Of a stretch of 47,355 nucleotides of DNA, positions 41,649 to 47,355 are shown piece after piece; within the stretch, counting starts at the first letter, position 1, and every line of letters starts with the position of its first letter. Source of the DNA: Welwitschia mirabilis (lineage: Eukaryota > Gnetophyta > Gnetopsida > Welwitschiales); NCBI GenBank assembly GCA_051453625.1, contig JBOZIK010000001.1, positions 238,803,385 to 238,850,739 of the forward strand, read 5' to 3'. Under the pieces are notes generated by a model. The model had not been told where the DNA came from, did no database searches, and saw nothing but the letters and a program-made list of their open reading frames with translations. Made by a program: the position numbers and the translations under genes.

Positions 41649-41989
41649 CTTCTAGTAAGTCACTCTTCCTTTTAAATGACAAGCTATCATTTGTTAAGAG
41701 TCTCAAATTAGACCACATGCAATTCTATAATTTAAGTATTGAACTTGGTAAAATAAGTAAAAGGTATTTTTTTTGTTCATTTTATAATTAAACTCACTTG
41801 TCATTATGGTAACTTATTTTTAAAGATTGATAGTATGCTAGGTTTCTAATTCATTTGGAAGAATATCTGCTTTAAGATAAGATGTATTAATGGTAAAACA
41901 CATAAGAGTATTAATTTACATAACTCTATCTACTATAAATAATGTTCATGAGTATTTTAATTGTGATTATTTAAGACATATTATAGGTA

Positions 41990-42470
41990 ATATAAGTAAA
42001 TTTGTAAATACAAGGAAGTTCAATGAAGAAGCTATGATATTTAGAAATAATGGTAGGGCATAAGTTCAAGGTAGGAATTATTAAAGGTGAAGATTTTCTA
42101 TTAGTCACAAAGTTTTCTATGTAAATGGCATAAAGAAAAATATTCTTATCATCAATCCAATCTGTGATAAACATGCATATGTTCTATTTAGTACATCTAA
42201 ATATCATGTTTTACATATGAATGTTAGAGTAGATCTTTTAGATGATAGATATGAAAATGTGTATTTTATTAAGTAAACATTACGTAGAAATTTCCATTCT
42301 TTTATTATCACAAATGAATGTAGACTATGACATGAAATATTACTACATATTAACTACAAAACATTGTGTAACATTACAAATAATTATTTAGTTAAAATTT
42401 TATCTAATAATAAGTTGAAACAATAAGCTTGTTATGATCACCAATTAGGTAAACAAACTAAGAAAAATTT
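41990..42470 (+). pseudogene. Copia pre-integrase domain relic
   Basis: HKVFYVNGIKKNILIINPICDK near 42,108-42,172 matches the VLLVDGLKxNLLSISQLCDK segment that follows the copia protease. A WHxxLxHxxYKTL-type segment near 42,325-42,365 (HEILLHINYKTLCNITNN) and CYDHQLGKQTKKNF near 42,430-42,470 are the His and Cys positions of the HHCC finger. The second Cys is read as His. Protease motifs upstream (FNEEAMIFRNNGRA near 42,020) are barely recognisable. Confidence 0.75.
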
Positions 42471-42479
42471 CACTAATAC

Positions 42480-43180
42480 TAATGAAGTAAATTATTAAAA
42501 ACATCTAGATTTACTCCTAGTCTAGCATGCATTGAAAGTTTTTACAATAAAAGGTATGTTTTAGTATTTGTTGATAACTTCTTTAGATTTTCTAAGGTGT
42601 TATTTCTTAGGTATAAGAGTGAGTTATTTGATAAATTTTTAAAATTCTTTATAAGATATTTAAAAATAAAACTAGGCATAAAATTAAAAAAGTTAGAATT
42701 AAACATGATGAAAAGTTTAAAAATAAAAAATTTGAGTTTTAATGTTAAGGAAAAGGAATCTTGCATGAGTTTTCAGCTCCTAGAAGTCCTTAATAAAATG
42801 GAGTTGTAAAAAAGAAAAATAAAGTGTTGTAATAAATAATAAAATCATGATATAAAAAAAGTATATGCTCAAGATATTTTGGTTAAATATTTTAACACTA
42901 TTTCTTACATTTCCAACTATAACTTCCCTAGGCCAGTTATAACAAAGACAACATATGATCTAGAAAAGAGAAAGAGGACAAATGCTTCCTACTTTAAGGT
43001 CTTTAAAAGTAGATGGCATATCATAAAAGAGATTTAAAAAATTAAAATTTTAAATATAAGGCTATACAAGGAAATGTTTTTGGTTATCTAAAAATAAGTA
43101 AGGATTACAAAGTATACAAATTTAACTCTAGTAGAAAAATAAAATACCTTCATGATAAGATTGTTTAAAAAAGGAAGTAA
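42480..43180 (+). pseudogene. Copia integrase relic
   Basis: VFVDNFFRFSKVLFLRYKSE near 42,565-42,625 is the core start with the second Asp of FVDD read as Asn. A frameshift near 42,700 leads to HEFSAPRSP, two stops in place of QQ, then NGVVKKKN near 42,762-42,808, the most diagnostic copia integrase segment. Downstream, SYFKVFKSR near 42,990-43,015 and DYKVYKFNSSRKIKYLHD near 43,105-43,160 are the C-terminal part before RT. The antisense frame at 42,542-42,766 is a shadow. Confidence 0.8.
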
Positions 43181-43489
43181 TAATGAAAATAAGGATGGAG
43201 GAGTAAAAAGGAATTTTAATAGACTTAATTCAAGTGCTCTATCTTTAACTTTATCACCTCTAATTCTTTACTTTTACCCTAGTAATTAACTAGCTCAAAT
43301 CTTTAATGTTATCTAGTAGACATTATAGATTAAAAATATTTATCTATTTATTTAGCCATTATTGTTGTTTTTAATAAATTAAAGGAAAAAAGCTAAATTT
43401 ATGCTAATGTGGAATTTTAGTTAACTCTTAAATCTAAGATCTTTCATAAAGCAAATTAAAAGGCACTCATTATAGGATGAATGTTATGC

Positions 43490-44655
43490 AAGATGAATTC
43501 AACTAGCTTAAGAAGAATGAATGATGAATACCTATGCATACACTTGTAGATGATAATATCATTAAAAACAAATGCGGTTTCAAGAGTAAGTTGAATGAAA
43601 TTTTTGAAGTCATCAGAAGTAGAATAAGTTAGTAATATAAGGATTCATTCAAATGGAAGGTATCAATTTTGAAGATACTTATACTTCAATAGCTAGATTA
43701 GGATATGTTAAAATCATTCTTGTAATTCCTTTTTTTTATAATTTTAAGATCTATGAGAGAAATGTTTAATATTCATTTTTAAATAAAAACTTAAATTAAT
43801 TGATGTATCTTAAGAAACCTTCTAGTTTTCTAACCATGTTTATAGGTTGAAAAATACCTTCTTTAGATTAAAGTAAGCACCTAAGGCATGGTATGAGAAG
43901 CTAACTTTGTTTACATTTAAATGTTATTTTTTTATAGTTAAATTGGATAAAACATTATTTATTAAAAGAATAAAGTAAAATTTCTTTTATTTAAAATCTA
44001 TGTATGTGATACAACATTTTATTCTACTTGTGATTTTTACCTTATGATTTTTTTAGTTAAGAACTAATTACTTTAAATAATCCATCTAGATGAGCTAAGA
44101 ATACTTCTTGGTTTATTAATTAAGAGACACAAGGATTAATTCTTCATATCTCAATAGAAATTTGTAACTAAACTCATAAAGTAATTTATATTGGAAAAAA
44201 GCAAGCCAATCTCTCCTTTAATGGGTATGAAAAATACTATTAGTATAGACCAAAATGGGAAGAATATAGATACAAAGCAATATTAGAACATCATTGATAG
44301 TTTTCGTTACCTTACTATGACTAAGCTAGACATTATTTTCATTATTAACATATGTCCTAACTACTAATCTAAATCTAAATGTTTTTACTTGAAGGATATA
44401 AAAAAGATCTTGAGATATGTCAATTCTATTTTAAACTATACCATATGATTTTTAAAATATCTAAATTTGCATTTATTTACTTACTATAATGCTAAACAGA
44501 CTAGTTATAAAAATGATAATATAGTACTAGTAAACATTATTATCTTCTAGAATCTCTCTTAGTTAGTTAAACAAGTAAGAAATAACCTTCTATTTACTTA
44601 TTTTTGACCAAAGCCAAGTCTATATTAGTTGGTAGCTATATAGTCAAAGTATTAT
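43490..44655 (+). pseudogene. Copia reverse transcriptase and RNase H start, truncated
   Basis: MQDEFNQLKKNE near 43,489-43,525 and GFKSKLNEIFEVI near 43,575-43,612 open the RT domain. MEGINFEDTYTSIARLGYVK near 43,655-43,715 is the F-EETYAPVARxEAIR segment. FLGLQIK-like sequence near 44,100-44,125, SKPISPLMGM near 44,205-44,233 and SFRYLTMTKLDIIF near 44,300-44,340 follow in order. RNase H-like residues (SLVSQTSKKQ) near 44,555-44,585 are followed by ESILVGS near 44,615, where the element is cut by the E5 LTR at 44,656. The catalytic YVDD cannot be read cleanly. Confidence 0.75.
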
Positions 44656-45893
44656 TGTTGTATTGCCAAATTATCTATTTTTAATGAGGTATTTTAAGTA
44701 GTTTTACAGGATATTGAAATAATTTTAAGTAAAAAATGATGTTTATTAAGAATCAAGTAGAAAATCATGAAAACATACAATCACTAGCAAATTTGAAAAC
44801 CTTTTGGATGATTTATGATACTTTACATTCTGAAGAGGAATTAATGATCTATAAGGCCAATTTGACTTGATGAAGGACTTTATCATTCAAATAATATGTA
44901 TGATACCAGCTGTATGCTAATGAGGATGCTGACTATATCAATGATGAAATATAAATATGGATCTTCTTTTAACATGTCATCATCCCAATCGTCATCCAGA
45001 TGATGATCAGGATAATACCTAAAATTATTCAATGCATCAAACTTCACTAAACCTATTAAATGTGTCATGTGCCTTCTATGTGCCATTACATTTTTTATTG
45101 CATCTATTAGATTTGTTATTTTTAGAGTTTGTTGTTGTAAATAAATACTGCCTTTTCCCTCACTTTGAGTTCATCCTATTTAGTACCTGAAAATATGATG
45201 ATAGGAGATTAAAGGGCAAGACGTTCATCTGTTAGTTGTAGAGAGAAGTTTTCATTAATATTAGATTGTGTCACCTTTATTGAAGTGCTGCTTATTTGTA
45301 ATAAGATGTTGGTTTGACAAATAATGAAAATCTTCTTTTAGTTTTATATATATTCATGTCCATGCCCCTTATAATTTATGTTGGTTATGATTTTATGACA
45401 ACTTCATAGTTGATAAAGATCATGAAGGATAACCTTTATCAAGGTTGAAAACATTAGTTTAGGATTTTTATATCATTGCATTTTATATTTCTTAGCTTAA
45501 TCATTACATGTTTTTTATACTTTATTTAATGTACTTACTAGACTATATTAGTTAGGATTAGTGATAGTTTTCTTAATTGATTTAGGTTATTCAAGGCTAA
45601 TCTTAATGTCAAAGATTTTGTAGCTAGACAGATATTCAATTTACAGTAGACTTCCTTTGCATTCCATAGTGTGTTTATGGTTTTTGCATTATTTCTTTGT
45701 ATTATTAAACCTAAAATGAAAAACACAAATTACTTTACAAAAATAAATTCTCTAGCTTTGAGCCTAATGCCTTTGATGGATTATGGTATTCGAGTTTACT
45801 GCTATCTATATTAGTATGCATGTTATTGAAATATTTTTGATTAATAGGATTTAATTAAGGATGTAAATGATTGCATAAATATGCACCATAACA
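44656..45893 (+). repeat. E5 5' LTR (B-type)
   Basis: 1,238 bases, TGTTGTATTGCC to ACCATAACA. It resembles 22,785-23,979 along its length. A TAAATAAATA box lies at 45,138 and a palindrome at 44,974-45,016. Confidence 0.85.
44974..45016. repeat. Double palindrome in the E5 LTR
   Basis: Left arms TGTCATCATCCC and GTCATC face right arms GATGATCAGGATAAT. Confidence 0.5.
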
Positions 45894-45896
45894 TCT

Positions 45897-45914
45897 TGGC
45901 ATCATTACTAGAAA
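45897..45914 (+). promoter_or_regulatory. Primer-binding site of E5 (Asp-tRNA type)
   Basis: TGGCATCATTACTAGAAA; all differences from the Asp-tRNA complement are transitions. Confidence 0.75.
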
Positions 45915-46584
45915 TAATTATAAGGAGTTTAAGGATTAACATTAATTAGATAAATGCCTTGAATTTTGGTTTAGGTATTTGTTTGTGATAGCATTGTATT
46001 TTTATTATAAATATTAAAAGTTTTCTTTTTGCATTTTTTCATATTTTTGTTCCATGTTTTCAATTGTTCATCCTCTCTATCATCTAGAACACAAAAGTAG
46101 ATGATGGCCTAGGGTTAGGATTTTTATTATTATTTTTCCACACTTTTGTTTTTGGTTTTTTTGTTATGTAATAGAGTTTCTATCATCTCCTCTATTATCT
46201 AGATAGCACAAGAAGATGACTTATAGTGTGTTTCTATTCTAGTTTTCAATGATTTTTTTTTAATTGGATTTTTTATTATTTTCTATTTTTTGGTTATCTA
46301 GGATATCATCTGAATGATAACCAAGATGATAACTAGATAAGTATCTTTTTTAAGCATGTAGGGACATGATAAGAACTAGTGAAGAAGCTGAAATATCTAA
46401 GCGAATGAAGCTTAATTGAGAAAGATATCAAAAAAAACTTATGTGATAATAAATAAAATTTAGGCATGCACACCCCACTTATGTGATAACTAATTTTTTT
46501 AAAGAGCAATAGTATAAATAATATAATAGGATAAAAAGCATTATATCCATTTTTTATTAATGAATAATATCATTTAATACAATC
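45915..46584 (+). other. E5 leader (no gene)
   Basis: Matches the composite A leader from 25,333 and the B1 leader from 15,050. Two palindromes lie at 46,068-46,106 and 46,180-46,220. Confidence 0.65.
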
Positions 46585-47098
46585 ATGATAGAATTTTCTA
46601 ATTCAAATGCAAATGTTATAGTTGAAGAGATAATTACTAGAGGAGATGTGAAAAACAAAAATCTTTTAACTTACCTCCTTAGAACTGAGAATTCTTCTTA
46701 TTCATCCTTCACATCTACTTCTAAGAATAATGATAAAAGAACCATTGGAAAAATAATAGCTAAGATAAAATATAAAGGAGAAGAAACAATAGAATTTTAT
46801 AATGCTAATGATAAAAGACTACTTTAAGAAATACTGACTTAAATAAGAGCTAAAAAAAGGAGGACAAATAATAGAATTTCTAAGAATAATGAAAATAAAA
46901 CACTTAGAAAAATGTTTAAAGAACAATTCTAGGAAACTTCAAATAATGATGAGACTAAGAACTAGACTCCTTTCTCTTGTTAATATTCTTATCTTTCCCC
47001 TCCTTCTTTTTAAGCTTGATAAAAAAAATGACAATAAAAATTTGCAACATTTTAAGGATTCCACCTCATCTAATGAAATATGCTACAATCATTGTTGT
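46585..47098 (+). pseudogene. E5 internal frame, gag-like N-terminus then B-type protein
   Basis: ATG at 46,585 opens 80 codons: a short NSNANVIVEEI segment corresponding to the NANVTLREL of gag, then LLTYLLRTENSSYSSF and TSTSKNNDKR as in B1. Residues after NDKR (TIGKIIAKIKYKGEETIEFY) are absent from B1 because of a 78-base deletion there. The frame stops at 46,827 but similarity to B1 continues, with frame changes, to about 47,090 (the CCTCATCTAATGAAAT segment against 16,012). No domain is recognised. It is the clearest copy of the B-type N-terminus. Confidence 0.65.
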
Positions 47099-47355
47099 TG
47101 TTGTGGTGTGTATTTGTGCAAGTTCTTAAGTTCAAAAGGATTCTGTCATTCATAAAATAAATAGATATCTCACACAATATAACATACTAGTATGAGTGGA
47201 AGTAGACCCTAACTGTCGTATTCACATTAAAGACTATGAGATAAGACTTGGTTTGGTTTGTAAAAGAATCATAGGAAGCAGAAATAAAGGTTAAATGCAA
47301 GGAAATAAATTACAATGCAAAATGCAAGATGCAACTAATCTAGATGAAATGCAAA
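47099..47355 (-). repeat. LTR of element E6, cut by the right window edge
   Basis: On the plus strand it starts TGTTGTGGTGTGTATTTGTG, the inverted U5 end also seen at 3,987 and 11,376, and the following 200 bases track the same LTRs (for example CTAACTGTCGTATTCACATT against TGAATGTCGTAATCCCAATG). It interrupts the E5 frame. The short frame at 46,889-47,155 across the junction is chance. Confidence 0.65.

Larger units (their letters stand above)
41271..44655 (+). mobile_element. Ty1/copia retrotransposon relic C1 (SIRE/Maximus-like)
   Basis: A polyprotein in copia order: gag C-terminus, pre-integrase, integrase, then RT and the start of RNase H. Integrase precedes RT, which separates copia from gypsy. 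It is shot through with stops and frameshifts. No LTR is visible on the left, and on the right it is cut off inside RNase H by E5. The lineage guess rests on the gag and RT wording. Confidence 0.8.
44656..47098 (+). mobile_element. Element E5: B-type non-autonomous LTR retrotransposon, 5' part
   Basis: 5' LTR, primer site, leader and the start of an internal frame like B1's, on the plus strand. It lies inside the copia RNase H region and is therefore younger than C1. The left flank is ATTAT at 44,651-44,655; the right target copy is beyond the window. At 47,099 it is interrupted by a minus-strand LTR (E6). Confidence 0.7.

Noticed and set aside
42542-42766. Antisense 74-codon frame
   Set aside because: Shadow of the copia integrase on the plus strand.

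Overview
This window looks like plant heterochromatin. It is very AT-rich and gene-poor. It is filled with old, mutated LTR retrotransposons nested in one another, plus one better preserved tRNA-derived SINE. I find no intact host gene, no rRNA or tRNA gene and nothing bacterial. Plant origin is inferred from the element types: Ty3/gypsy elements with an Asp-tRNA-type primer site and an FMDD polymerase motif (Athila-like), a Ty1/copia relic resembling the SIRE/Maximus type, and a plant-style SINE. The species cannot be named from this sequence. Eleven runs of N, several exactly 100 bases long, show a gapped scaffold.

Layout. (1) From the left edge to about 15,049 the dominant strand is minus. 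Element E1 (LTR at 12,901-14,162, primer site, leader, gag, protease, RT) runs off the left edge. Its leader is split by a complete second element, E2 (3,987-12,727), which has two LTRs and a near-perfect 5-bp target duplication. Right of E1's LTR lie a polypurine tract and 3' UTR remains (E0), so that LTR appears to be shared by two tandem elements. (2) 15,050-23,979, plus strand: element B1, a non-autonomous relative with an acidic Asn-rich reading frame in place of gag-pol. A solo LTR with target duplication (17,846-19,119) interrupts it. (3) 24,002-40,526: a 26-bp minisatellite split by a 16.4-kb composite (A). The composite holds three diverged, partial gag-pol interiors in a row, bounded by LTRs whose U3 ends both face outward, with an identical GTAAG on each side. 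(4) 40,891-41,102: a SINE with a 12-bp target duplication. (5) 41,271-44,655: a Ty1/copia polyprotein relic. (6) 44,656-47,098: element E5, a second B-type element inserted in the copia RNase H region. E5 is itself broken at 47,099 by a minus-strand LTR (E6) that runs off the right edge.

How the parts relate. Composite A and E1 carry the only recognisable gag, protease, RT, RNase H and integrase modules, all broken by stops and frameshifts. B1, E2 and E5 share A's LTR ends, primer site, leader, 3' tail and, for B1 and E5, the first residues of gag, but have lost the polymerase core. They read as non-autonomous partners that were mobilised in trans. Primer sites and catalytic codons differ from the expected forms almost only by C-to-T and G-to-A changes, as expected from long methylation and deamination in silenced chromatin.

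The most unusual items are the composite with outward-facing U3 ends inside one minisatellite, a recurring double palindrome in LTRs, leaders and 3' UTRs, a roughly 250-bp conserved non-coding block downstream of integrase, and two assembly-gap duplications that can be recognised from the sequence itself.
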